A stretch of 64,000 bases of DNA, taken from Myrica gale. Lineage: Eukaryota > Streptophyta > Magnoliopsida > Fagales > Myricaceae. Where the stretch lies: assembly GCA_963930655.1 (NCBI GenBank), contig OZ005605.1, forward strand, positions 19,537,501 through 19,601,500. The letters are read 5' to 3'. The first letter of the stretch is position 1, and each line of letters begins with the position of its first letter. This document shows positions 21,987 to 32,999 of the stretch, in pieces. The notes under the pieces were generated by a model. It saw nothing but the letters and a program-made list of their open reading frames with translations, made no database searches and was not told the origin of the DNA. A program made the translations under genes and the position numbers.

Positions 21987-24900
21987 TTACGATGCAGGAT
22001 CACGGGCCACGATAGTGGTACATTTCCAAAGACGCCCTCTTACTTTCAGCTTCCGTAAAGCTCCAACGAGGGTAGACCTCAGTGATGGAGCCCTCTTTGG
22101 CTGAAGGTTGGACGGAGTCTCCTCGTTCTGCGACGGACGCCGCTTTGGCTGGCGCTTGGAAAGAGTTGACTCTGTAACCTCGGTATTATGCCCCCCTCGG
22201 GATGACATCTCCGATTCAGTGCTACTGTCCGGTAGAAGTGTAGCAGGTTGTGAAGGTAACGGAACATTGTCGACCGACGAGCGATTAAGCATGTCATTGA
22301 CTGCATCCATGGTTGGGAGGTCAGCTACATTTTTCTGAACACACAGTAACCCAATTTGGATGCATCTCATTATGGTGTCCTGCTGAGTTGTTGAAACAGG
22401 TTCCAATCTGGGATCTACAACATTTGAAGCAGCAGCCCTCTCTGTCCAGTTTCTCCATACCTGCAATTAATGATTGGATTGTGAAGACAAAAGACCTCAG
22501 AGACCAATCTTTTAGTATGTGTTTTAGTTCGCGTCGCAGCTGCACAGAAAGGGAAATCTAAAACGAGAATAGTATTACGTACATAGCTTAAAAGATCCTC
22601 GCCGTTTTCCCCATTTTGGAAGCAATTGTTCCTCTGTCCACTCACGATCTCCAACACTAAGATGCCGAATTTAAAGACATGTGACTTCTTTGAGAACGAG
22701 CCAAGCATTTCATTCTGTGGAACCAGATATCCGCCGTACGTGACACCAACAATAAAAGCTCAGTTGCAAGGGTAACAGAGCTCTCCATACTCAAGGTGAG
22801 ATTTTTTTTAATGGAAACTTTAATTTTGTCTTTTATGACACAAAGTAAACATTAGTTCTGCATTTCTGTCATACTTACTTGGTCCCAGCAACATTTCTTT
22901 CTGTCTCTTCAATTGGATACAACGCAAACAAACTTCCCCAGCCAAAAGCTGAAATTTTCGGGTTCATTTCTTCGTCTAGAAGAATGGTGCTAGCTTTAAG
23001 ATCATGGCTACAAACTTGAAAATTGCTTTGAAGGTAAAGAATTCCTTCAGCAACGCCTTTTATGATTTTGTAGCGCATTTCCCAATTGAAATCTGCACGC
23101 TGGATGGGCTCTACATTCCAAGCAAATATATGGCTCATCAATGGAATATATGTGTGTGGGAGGGGGGGGGGACCCAAAACATGAGAGCATATTCTGACAA
23201 GATATGGAAGTGCAGAACATATATATGTTTCGAATAAATCTGAAATGAAGGAGAAGAGCAGACATATATACCTGCAGAAAGAAAGTGATCAAGGCTTGTA
23301 TTTGGCACGAATTCATATATTAAAAGCTTTTGCCTTCCTTCATAGCAGAAGCCTAGGATCCTAACCACATTAGGGTGTTGAAGCTTAGTCACCAACCGCA
23401 GTATACCCTCATTCTCAAATTCCGTATTTCTTGGTTCATGGTCTCGAACCAGCCTTTTTACAGCTAGAACTGCACCACCAGAGAGCGTACCCTAAAATAA
23501 AGAATAGAATACATTTAATCAACAGACAATCTAGGTGATAGACTTTATTGGAATTATATCCATTTTTTTTCTAGGCAAATGTGCCTGGGAGAGCAGGGAC
23601 CAAGCCTCGGGTAGGGGGATTCGACCCCCGGCCCTGAGCAACCCTCCCCAAAGGGAGGACATGCCAATTGAGCCAAAGGCTCACTGGCTATTGAAATTAT
23701 ATCCAGTACTTACTTTGTAAACAATACCAAATTCATCTTCTCCAAGCTTGCATGCTTCAGAAAAGTTTTGTGTCGCAACCTTGATAGTGCCAAAGTCGAA
23801 CCCCCAGAATTGGAGGCGGCCTCGAGTCTCATCCACTGCTTCGTGAGGAACAAGTCAACACTTAAATGAATCAATAATAGGAAAAGCAGGTTATAATGTT
23901 GGGATACAACAGCAATATTTGTCTCTCGATCAGGACTAATGATGAAAACCTTTTCCAAATACTCCTCCATCGACTAACGCAAAAGCCTTACATAATTGGT
24001 AAATACCAAAACAACCTTGTACTTACTTTGAAGTTTATTGGTTGAGCTCGTCATTTTTACATAGATGCCCATCGCTGCCAGTAGTACCAGAAAAGAAACA
24101 GGCACAAATAGAATGATAAAAGGCACGAGAGATTTCTTGCGCTTGTACTTCCCTGTAAAAACCATAAATCGGTTCTAATTATAACATGATCAAGGTTCCG
24201 TTTCGGATAAATATAGAAAGGCAGAAATCGGTTCTTTTTTTTTTTGTAAGCATAACGTACGGCATAGCCGCATGAGTACCTTCTGCACTGGCGGGATCGG
24301 TCGAAGATGACGCAGGAGAAGATACCGTTAGTACTACCGCACTAGGTGACAGGGTTGACGACTGAGGTTTAGACTCATTGAAGGGATGGACCTCAAACCT
24401 GATAGCACAGCTGGGTCTGACGATTCGCCCAAGTGCGTTCCCACCACTTTGTGGAAGGCCTTCAGATGCCTCAAGCAAGCAATCGTTGCAATCTTTCTCG
24501 GACAAGTCCGGCGTGCACTGCACAAGCGTAGATAATGTTTTAAAGTTTGGCAGGGTGGCATTCTTTGCCGCAAACTTACGGGCAGAACCTGCTGCTGCAG
24601 CTTGTCTTCTTAGGGTTTCCAGCGTGGTCCTAACAACATCATGGAACGTATCCGTGTAATTCGCCGATACGCTATTCACGCCCCCCTTAGGGAAGCCAGG
24701 ACTTGTTTCCATGATGCCAAAAGTGGAGCGATTTGAGTAGCGTAACATACACTCGTCGTACCATCCGATCGCCTCCTTCTGATCAGGACAGCGCTGTCTG
24801 AGAAGAGACGCAGCGTTATGGAGGCAATCGCTGCAAATACCCGGGTCAACATCTCCTCTACAAAGTCCCATGGCGTGGACTTGGTTATACTTTTGGCCAT

Positions 24901-25096
24901 AAGAAGAATTGTAGAACCCATTGTCAATATAGGAGCTGGAAGAAAGGGATAAGAGGAAGTGATTGAGATTTTCCTTATAGGTACTGTTAGCAGTGTAGTT
25001 TCCCTTATCGTATGAACAGAAATGGTACAGGAAGTCTGATTGAGCAACGGTTGCCCAAACTGCATAAAGGAAGACAAGTAATCTTGGAGAAACCAT
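21987..25096 (-). pseudogene. Cysteine-rich receptor-like kinase (CRK), pseudokinase or decayed copy
   Basis: Exons: 25096-24280, 24152-24027, 23838-23714, 23491-23272, 23110-22879, about 22738-22583, 22460-21987. The protein has a signal peptide, two DUF26 motifs C-x8-C-x2-C (C79/88/91 and C194/203/206), a membrane helix (VPFIILFVPVSFLVLLAA) and a kinase region. CRKs are plasma-membrane receptors in plant stress and immune signalling. The kinase has the VAVK-type Lys (VLAVKRL), but key residues differ: glycine loop GEDEFG, catalytic loop CSHDLK instead of IHRDLK, DFG changed to AFG, APE to VPQ, KSDV to KSHV and RPTM to LPTM. The acceptor before exon 6 (YGGYLVP) lacks AG at the expected place; the nearest upstream AG shifts the frame. 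So at best it encodes a catalytically dead receptor, and more likely a pseudogene. The ectodomain is open throughout. Confidence 0.85.
23563..23689 (-). mobile_element. tRNA-derived SINE in CRK intron 3, with 16 bp TSD
   Basis: On the minus strand the element starts AGCCAGTGAGCC, has a polymerase III A box TGGCTCAATTGG (23664-23675) and a B box GGGTCGAATCC (23617-23627), and ends in GCCTAG plus an A-run. It is flanked by ATTGGAATTATATCCA (23547-23562) and ATTGAAATTATATCCA (23690-23705), a 16 bp duplication with one mismatch. About 127 bp long. It is not a functional tRNA gene: only promoter-like boxes remain. Confidence 0.9.
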
Positions 25097-26430
25097 GAAA
25101 ACTATACAGGGTTTCGAGGCTCTGTGAATTGCAATTTATAAGCACATTATAATTTATAACAATCTTGAGGAAGCCTCTGGGAAGTTTCTAGTCGAGTAAT
25201 TGACGAGGAGGCCAGGTCTTTAAAATGAACTATGGTCCGGGGATCTAGGAAACTTCTGCCTAGAGAAACATCTTGGAAACTTGTGCCCTATCCATTTTTT
25301 TTTTTAAGTTCAAGAGCCGTTCAATTCTCTGTGTTTTGTTAGTATTTGTAATATTCTCTGATCTCGTACTTTTGTCCTTGCTCATGAAATCTATTTAAGT
25401 ACTATATATACTACTTCGATCTGCGACGTCCTCATGTGCAAATATCAAAATGAACATTTTAAGGTTTCGTTTCCTAAACTGTGATAACCAAAATTAATCA
25501 TTGGAGATACGTCAAAGCAGGTTGTGTCCATTTTCCATGAAAGTTTCTAATTTTGTTTTGCATGATGTCCTCCCCTAACAAATTAAAGAAGAAAAAACAC
25601 CCAGCGGTCAGTGCTTTCGTTCCTTCGTGGATAAGCTTTCCTACTCATATTGTTGGGCTCAGCAAAACCATGCATGATAGACATTAATTTCAATGCCGCG
25701 TGGGCAAGTCATCTGATCAATAATAATATATCTGCAAAATTGTTACATAGGTGCAATTTTGGGTGTTCCAGCGCCTTGTATACGCACGTAGTTGGACTTT
25801 TTGTCACCGTTTGCATGGCGCTTTTTGTCCTCGCTAATTTGTCGCGGTTTGCAGGATTAATCAATGAGGTAAATTTCAGAGCGCCTAAAAGTCACAGCTT
25901 CAAATGTTGATCTCCCTTGTGCAGCTGTGCTCTTCAATCTCATTATATTTGTCCATTCTCTGCTTCCCAGCCATTCTTTTTTACCGCAAATTTGGCGTTA
26001 AGCACGCAACCTATAAGCTTGGATTCAACTTAATAAAAAGAAGCCTAGCTAGAGCGCCTGCTCCTAAATAGAGAAGTTGTTTATCTCTATGATACCAATA
26101 TTCTGTAACCATTAATTGATTTTGTCGAGGTTGCAAACAAATTGTACTCGAGATTCACAATTAGTATATTAATTAGATAACCTATTGTAATTGTATTAAT
26201 TAGTCTTTGATTAGAACTTATAATGCCACCGGAAAACACCATGAAATTTCCTGTTATTCTACTAGTCGACCGTGGCGATATCGTACTTGGTTCTAATAAA
26301 CTGACAGCCATTATATGTTTCCCAGCTCTGGAAACGAACCCAATTGCTTCCTAGCATTTGCGGAGAAATTGAGAAAGAGTGTTACAAGACAAGCCAGGCT
26401 ACCGAAAGGTAAGATTCCTCGAGATTGTTT
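25097..26430. promoter_or_regulatory. CRK upstream region, homologous to 33000-34100
   Basis: Blocks such as GTGATAACCAAA, GAAAGTTTCTA and ACCGAAAGGT recur in the same order upstream of the second CRK copy, so the tandem duplication included about 1.1-1.3 kb of 5' flank. No distinct TATA box could be singled out with confidence. No other gene is seen. Confidence 0.5.
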
Positions 26431-26555
26431 CGGGAGGATGGGTAACCGCGTCTATATACGCGTTTTGCCAAACCCGCGTACCTTTTCTTCTTTTTTTTCT
26501 TTGTTGAAGGAAAGAGCAACTCACCTCCAAAATTTATTAAATAAGCCGTCGAGAA

Positions 26556-26703
26556 ATATCATGGTAAAAAACATCAAACAGACACAAAATAAGTTTTTTT
26601 TTTTTAAAATGAAAAAAAATATCACACCTTATTTTCCGGGTGGATATAAACCTACAAGAAATTACCAATATACCAAAAAACACATTGAAAACATTAACGT
26701 TGT
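26556..26703. repeat. Dispersed repeat, copy 2
   Basis: Second copy of the repeat at 19273-19413, same orientation, with a longer T-run near 26595. It lies immediately outside the GC-rich left end of the hAT element. Confidence 0.7.
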
Positions 26704-27477
26704 GAAACTAATTAGCGGTGAAACTAGCGGTGGCGGTGACACCGCCCACCGCTGGGCGGTTCACCGCCACAACAATATTTTTTTTACATGACAACGACGT
26801 CGTTTTATCCTTAGGGTTTTTTCATTTTTTTGGCTTCCCCTGACCCCCGTCACTTCAGTCTTCGCGAATCGCATCTCTTTGCCTGCCGTTGTGCCTGCGC
26901 CCTTGCCTCCCCGAGACCTCAGCTAGCCTCTCCCACTCCCGACTCCTCACCTCACCTGAGTCACCTCTCCCGTGACTGTCTTTGCCTGCCGGTCCTGTCC
27001 TGCCTCCCCGAGACCTCAACTCTTCCATAGATCTCAGCTCTCCCGATTCCTCAGCCCAGTGCACCTCGTCGTCTCCAACCGCACTCCTCATCATCAGTCA
27101 TCTCTCACGGTAACTCTCTTTGCCTCTCTTTCCTTGCTACTCTCTCTATCTCTATCTCTATCTTTATCTCTCTCTCTTGCTACTCCCTCTCAGGCTCTCA
27201 ATCTCGTTTGAATCTCGTATCTTTCAATCACGTTCAGCCTTGGGCTCAGGCTCACTGACTCACTCGCCACTCGGTAAGTCCACACTCCACAGATTCTCTA
27301 AATCTCGATTTTACCTAGTTTCAGTAGCATGTATGTATACAATATACAGTAGGTTGGGGTTTGCTTGCTGTTGTTATAAGCAACATATCCTTTTGTGAAA
27401 GATCAATTCTAGAAAACCCCCCACAACATACATAGAACCTTTCTGCATTGGTGTTGGCGAACTTATATTGGAAACCT

Positions 27478-27780
27478 CTACCTTGTCATAATCAGGGAAA
27501 CAGAATGCCCACGTTTAGGCATCGACAGATAATTACAGTTCATATTGATTGAGGCTTCCCTGTTAGATCTAAACATTTTAAGCAACATTGAGTCATCACC
27601 CATGAATACAGACACTATATCGTTTAGACAACCAACCGTTACCTGAAAGCTTTTGATAAGAATCGTTACCTGAAAGCTGAACATGAAATGTCGTGCTTTC
27701 TTGCATACTTGAGCATTTGGGTGGGACTGAAGCTTCTCATACATTATTCGTGCCTCATTTGGCCTTTCAATCAATATAAC
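27478..27780 (-). pseudogene. Possible captured host exon in the hAT leader
   Basis: The minus strand reads IERPNEARIMYEKLQSHPN then AQVCKKARHFMFSFQ, followed by a GTAACG donor-like site. It looks like an amphipathic helix-turn-helix repeat of a plant TPR-type protein, but I cannot name the gene. A short tandem repeat of GTTACCTGAAAGCTT-like sequence follows (near 27640-27675). It lies in the leader of the hAT element, in the opposite direction to the transposase. Confidence 0.35.
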
Positions 27781-28621
27781 TGTTTAATAATCATCGAGTA
27801 AGTGAAGAACAAAAAGCTAATATCTCCCAGCACTTTGCCCTTTTGGTCAAGATATTCACATACGATGTAACAGCTTTAGTATCATGGCACGTGGGATGTC
27901 ATGAGAGTTCTCTACTGATGCTTGCTGTTGTTAATTTATTAATATTGTCAATTGGATAACAGATTCAGCCTCGATGTTGCTTGTTGTTGTTAATTTATTA
28001 ATGTTGTCACTTGTCACTGGCACAACCCGCAGGACATTTCATTGCTATTTGCAAGTTGCTGCCTTGCTGAGTTGCTGAGTATATTCTCAGGTCAGTGTAT
28101 ATTTCAATAGTTTATAAATTATTAATGAATATACTGATATGGAGATTGGAGGTCAGGGCTTGTTTAATTGGTTTGTTGGATATTGGAGATTGGGTTGTGT
28201 TGGTCATGTTGGAGATTGGATATTGGATGTTGGAGATTGGAGATTGACTTGTTGGAGTTGCTAATTTGTTGATCTGTTATTGTTCAATTGAATGATTGTT
28301 TGCTTTTGGACGTGGAATTTGTTGTCGTTTGTGAAATTTAATGAGTCTTGATCTACTGAGGATTCCATTCGTTGGACGTGTATCTGTGCCTTACAGAGAT
28401 GATGTATATGGATCTTTTGTATGCTATACAGCTAGTGAAACCCATTTGTGCCTTAATGAGTTTTTATGTTGGCTCATCTGTCTTGATGACTTTTGTACTT
28501 TTTGTACTTTTTGTTTTATATCTGAAACTTGATCATCACCAATAAGTCAAAAATCTTCAGCAGTTTCTGCTGATTTTTTTTATCATTTCTTGAATTGTTT
28601 TTTGTTTGTTTTTATTTTCAG

Positions 28622-30680
28622 ATGGATTTGACACAATCACATACTCCTAATAGTGAGACACGATTGGGAAGTAAAACTAGTCTCACTTCTAACGTGATAG
28701 GTAGTAGTGTGGCTACTACACCTTCTCAATCGTGTCCAGCAACTCCTACGGAGAGTGTGGAAATAACTGGGTCTGATCCATGTGAGTTACCACCACTTCC
28801 TCCACTTAAAAAGAGGAAGAACTCGCGTGAGTCTCCGGTGTGGCAGCACTACACTAAGGTTGTTGATGAAAATGATGCTATGAATGTTAGAGCCACCTGT
28901 CACTATTTGAGATGAATTGTCATTTCTCACGGTTCAGAAGGTTGGTTTTAGGGCATTAATGCATTACTTAAAACCTAGGTTTAAGATGCCTTCGAGGTAT
29001 ACGTTGATGAGAGATTGCATGTCATTGTTTTTAAAGGAAAAGATGAAGTTGAAGGAGGGGTTTCGGGTGAATAAGTATAGAGTGTGCCTCACCACAGATA
29101 CTTGGACATCAATCCAAAATTATAACTATATGTGTGTGACTGAACACTTTATTGATTGTAATTGGACGTTGCATAAGAGGATTTTGTCATTTAAGAGGAT
29201 CTAAGATCATAAAGCATCAAATATTGTAAAGGAATTAGAAGACTGTCTGCTTGATTGGCATATTGATAGGGTGCTTACGATTACGGTTGATAATGCATCT
29301 TCTAACGATGCGGCAATTGACCAATTCAGAAGAAGGCAATTGATGGAAAATATTGGTGGTTCAATTTTGAAGGTTGTGTGTGGACATGAGTATTTACATT
29401 GTAGGTGTTGTGCACATGTTCTTAATTTGATTGTATCTGACGAGTTGAAAGATGTGCATGATTCGATAGCTAAAGTCCGCAATATGATCAAGTATGTAAA
29501 GTCTTCACCTCAAAGGTTAGAAACTTTCAAGAAAACTATTGCAGAAAAAAACATTGCATGTGGCCAATTCTTGAGTCTTGATGTTGCAACCTGTTGGAAC
29601 TCCATGTATTTTATGTTGAATATGGCTGAGAAATACCAAAAAACATTTGATCAAATGATGATTTTGGATGAACATTTTATTCTTTATTTGCAAGAGGATG
29701 GGCATGGGAGGCAAGGTTTGGGTCCACCTACATCTGAGGATTGGGAGGCGATTCGTGGTGTCATTAAATTTTTGAAGTTATTCTATGAAGTCACTTTGCG
29801 GGTGTCAGGATCGAACTTGTCCACATCTAATGCATTCTTTGAAGAATTGACTAAGATTACTAGACATATCACAAGGTATAGATACAGTGGGCAAGCAGAT
29901 CTTGTGAATATGACATTGAAAATGCAGTTGAAATATGATAAGTATTGGGGTGATTTAGAGAAGGTTAATGGATTTATATTCATTGCAGCATTGATTGATC
30001 CTCGATACAAATTGGGGGCATTGGAGTATTGGTTCAAGAAACAATTAGGGGAGGAAAAGGGGATGGAGATGACAAAAAAGGTAGAAAGTGTATTTGAGAG
30101 GATGTTTTCCGAGTATAGTAGTGCCTTATCTAGTACTATTACCGCTCCTCCTTGTGCTGTTGTCGATTGCACTGTCTCTATGGTTGATGTTGATGTTGAT
30201 GAAGACGATGATTACTTTGCTGAATGGAGAATTTCACAGCGGGCGTTGGAGTCCAAATCTGAGATTGAAAGGTATTTATCCGAGGGAGTCATCGAGAGGA
30301 GTCCAGAATTTGATATTCTAAATTGGTAGAAGGTGAACTCTTCTACGAAATTTCCAGTTATTTCTCTGATAGCCCGTGATGTATTGTCAATCCCCATCAC
30401 CACTGTGCCCTCTGAGTCTGTGTTTAGCACTGGAGGACGGATCTTGGATTCTTTCAGAAGTTTGTTGGCTCCAAAGACTGCTGAAGGACTAATATGTGTT
30501 CAAAATTGGTTAAGAGGTGACCCTATTGTGGGAGTGGTTGAGTCTCAACTTGATGTATCTGATAACATAACTGAAGATGAAGAGACTTACCAACTCGATT
30601 CAGGTAAAATTATTATTTGGTCAAATTATTATTTGATACTCAATATAATGTATTTGATACTCATTATAATGTATTCATTA
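28622..30680 (+). pseudogene. hAT transposase (RICESLEEPER-like), broken
   Basis: It starts MDLTQSHTPNSETRLG and enters a BED-finger start (SPVWQHYTKV...VRATC), then the rest of the finger and the linker are deleted and the frame changes near 28913. Next come DELSFLTVQKVGFRALMHYL, LTTDTWTSIQNYNY, VDNASSND, CAHVLNLIVSDEL and the C-terminal dimerisation region (DVLSIPITTVPSESVFSTGG). These match the order in plant hAT transposases: catalytic Asp in TTDTW and VDNASS, C-x2-H, and the SE..FS..G motif. TAA at about 29202 and TAG at about 30327 interrupt it. It cannot make an intact transposase, but might produce fragments. Confidence 0.9.
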
Positions 30681-31194
30681 TAATTTGATGCTTTTATTTC
30701 TGAATTATGTAGAGATATCGACTTTGACGACGGAGATCGAGATGGAGTAGACCGCATGTTGCATTTGCCCCACCTTTTAGTCCTTATGCTATTTTACTTG
30801 AACAATGTTTATTTGACGTATCATGTATGTATAATGTTGTCTTTTAATAATTTTATAGTGAGCCCTTGTATTATGTATTGTTGTAGTTTGGTTAACTTGT
30901 AAGTTTTCTAACTTGTATTTGACATTTTGTTAATTTTGTTGGAGTTTTGTAACTTGTATTTGACGTTTTAGTGTTTTAATTGAGAATGATCCAATATTGG
31001 ATTTGGTCATTCTAAAAAAAATGGGGCATATAAAAAAGGCCTTATGATAAGAATCTCAATGATTAAACTTAATTATTGTCATGGGGATCAATAATATGGC
31101 CTACATGTTTAGATACTATTTTCACTATATTGTTTTTGTTTTATTTCATTAATTGTTTTAGATCTTTGTTTAGATTATGGATCATTATATAGGG

Positions 31195-31420
31195 GAACTC
31201 TGAAAAACGCCCAAAAGGGGTACAAATGGCACAAAAAAGAGGTCCAAAACGCCCAAAAAATGGATCTAAATGGCCCAAAACGCACAAAGAAAAGGGGTCC
31301 AAAACGCCTCAAAAAAGGGGTCGAAATGGCCCAAAAAACACTCAAAAAAACGATTCCAAATGGCCAAAAAACCCAACAAATGGGCCCAAAAGGGCCTAAA
31401 AGGCCCAAAAATCGGGCCCA
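31195..31420 (+). repeat. Subterminal short repeats at hAT right end
   Basis: Units of the type TGGCCCAAAACGC and GGGGTCCAAAACGCC repeat with variation about every 25-35 bp. Clustered short subterminal repeats near hAT ends are known transposase-binding sites in Ac and related elements; that role here is inferred. Confidence 0.5.
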
Positions 31421-31679
31421 GCGGGGGTGGCGGTTCACCGCCACCGCCATCCGGTGGTACCGCAACCGCTGGGCCCGGTTATATATTACCACCGGTGCCG
31501 CTAGGCCCGGTTTATCGTCTCATACTCTCATATAGAATTATCTGCCGAATTGATCATTTCACTTATATCCTAATAGATGTTGGAGAAAGTTGTACTCAAC
31601 AGGATATCAGCCCTATTACGCAATGTCTGACTTTGTTATTTCCTGTAGGGATATACACGAGCCATCATTTTTTCCACTT

Positions 31680-32991
31680 ACTTTGAACTTTCTTTCCTGA
31701 AGTCGTCTCGTTTCGATAGAAGCCAATAATGGAGAAAAATACGAGAAACGCCAGAAGTAGCAATATGGTCATGAGAGACCGCAATATTACGACGTTGCTG
31801 TCGTTCCTACCTGCAAACCATAAACCCGCCCCAGTTAGAACATTTTTTTGGAATAAGCAACGCATCCTATTACCACATATATAGTTTATTATCTTATAAG
31901 CATGACAGCGAGGCCACATGGGTACCTTCTGCACTAGTGGCATCCATTGATGACGCAGAAGGCCGAGAAGACAAAGGTGGTGAAGCCGTTGACAAATCAG
32001 GTGTAGAATTGTTGAAGGGGTAGACTTCAAACCTGATAGCACAACTGGGCCTAACGATTCACCCACCTTCCTTTCCATCGCTTTGTGGAACGCCTTCCGA
32101 TGCCCCACGCAAGCAATCGTCGCAATCTTGCTCAGTCAAGTCAGGTGTGCACTGCACAAGTGCATATAATGTTTTATAGTTCGGTAGTGTGGCGTTTTTG
32201 GCTGCAAACTTACGAGCAGAACCTCCCGCTTCCGCTTGACTTCTTAGGCTTTTCAACGAGGTCCTAACAACATCATAGATCGTATCCGTGAAATTCGCCG
32301 AGACGCTATTCACGCCCCAGATAGTGAAGCCAGGACTAGTTTCCATGATGCCAAAAGTGGAGCGATTGGAGTAGCATAACATGCATTCATGGTACCATCC
32401 AATTGCCTCCTGATGACCCGGACAGCTCTTTCTGAGAAGAGAGGCAGCGTTGTGTTGGCGTCGGTTATATTGTGAGTGATCTTATTGTGTGAGTGTGTGA
32501 GTGGATGAGTGAGATTAGAAGTTGAAAAATCTAATAGCTGAAAAAATGTCACGTCATTTAATGAAATTGGGTCGGTTTTACGGGTCGGATTCATTAAATG
32601 CCGTGACATTTTTTCAGTCATTAGATTTTTCAACTTCTAATCTCACTCGTCCACTCACACACTCACACAATAAGCTCACTCACACTATAACTTTTGCCGC
32701 GTTGTGGAGGCAATCGAGGCAAATATCTGGGTTAACATCTCTACAAAGTCCAATTACGTGGACTTTGTTAGAGTTTTGGCCGTAAGAGGAATTGTAGAAC
32801 CCATTGTCAATTTGGGTCTTGGAGGAGAGCAAGGAAAGGAAGAGATTGAGATTTGACTAGTAGGTACTGTTAGGAGTATAGTTACCCTTATCTTTTGCAC
32901 AGAAATGGTATAGGAAGTCTGGTTGTGCAACGGGTGTAGCAGCTATCACAAAAATGGCAGAGAAGAAGAAAAGCAACCTTGAGGAAGCCAT
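31680..32991 (-). pseudogene. Second CRK copy: ectodomain and membrane exons only
   Basis: Exon 1 starts MASSRLLFFFSAIFVIAATP at 32991 and ends near 31926; exon 2 (about 31812-31686) reads VVILRSLMTILLLLAFLVFF and ends in a GTAAGT donor at the same place as in the first copy. DUF26 Cys motifs are kept (LCRDVNPDICLDC, one residue shorter in the first gap, and CTPDLTEQDCDDC). It is broken: TAG follows NSTY, a MITE interrupts the first DUF26 domain (32456-32698), and TGA or TAG follows DGKEGG. No kinase exon follows; a hAT remnant begins instead. Compared with the first copy it is a tandem paralogue that lost its 3' half. Confidence 0.85.
32456..32698. mobile_element. Palindromic MITE inserted in CRK coding sequence
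   Basis: The 243 bp insert is nearly a perfect inverted repeat: both arms carry TTATTGTGTGAGTGTGTGAG, GAGTGAGATTAGAAGTTGAA and CTGAAAAAATGTCACG. Flanks are GCGTTGTGT (32447-32455) and GCGTTGTGG (32699-32707), matching 8 of 9, so a 9 bp target duplication as in Mutator-like elements is likely. Removing it restores DUF26-domain continuity. Confidence 0.8.
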
Positions 32992-32999
32992 GAAAACTG

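Larger units (their letters stand above)
26711..31505 (+). mobile_element. Decayed autonomous hAT transposon between two CRK copies
   Basis: The left end (about 26711-26775) and right end (about 31415-31505) are both rich in GCGGT / ACCGC palindromic sequence, for example TAGCGGTGGCGGTGAC at the left and GGCGGTTCACCGCCACCGCC at the right. A transposase relic lies inside at 28622-30680. The leader (26820-27250) is CT-rich with TCTCTATC repeats. Ends are approximate: no 8 bp target duplication was found, so one side may be truncated or rearranged. It replaces the DNA where the kinase exons of the second CRK should be. Confidence 0.65.

Noticed and set aside
23610-23680. tRNA gene on the minus strand
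   Set aside because: A and B boxes are present, but there is no cloverleaf, and the A-tail and target duplication show a SINE.
31260-31535. Basic Lys/Pro-rich open frames
   Set aside because: They are translations of short subterminal transposon repeats.
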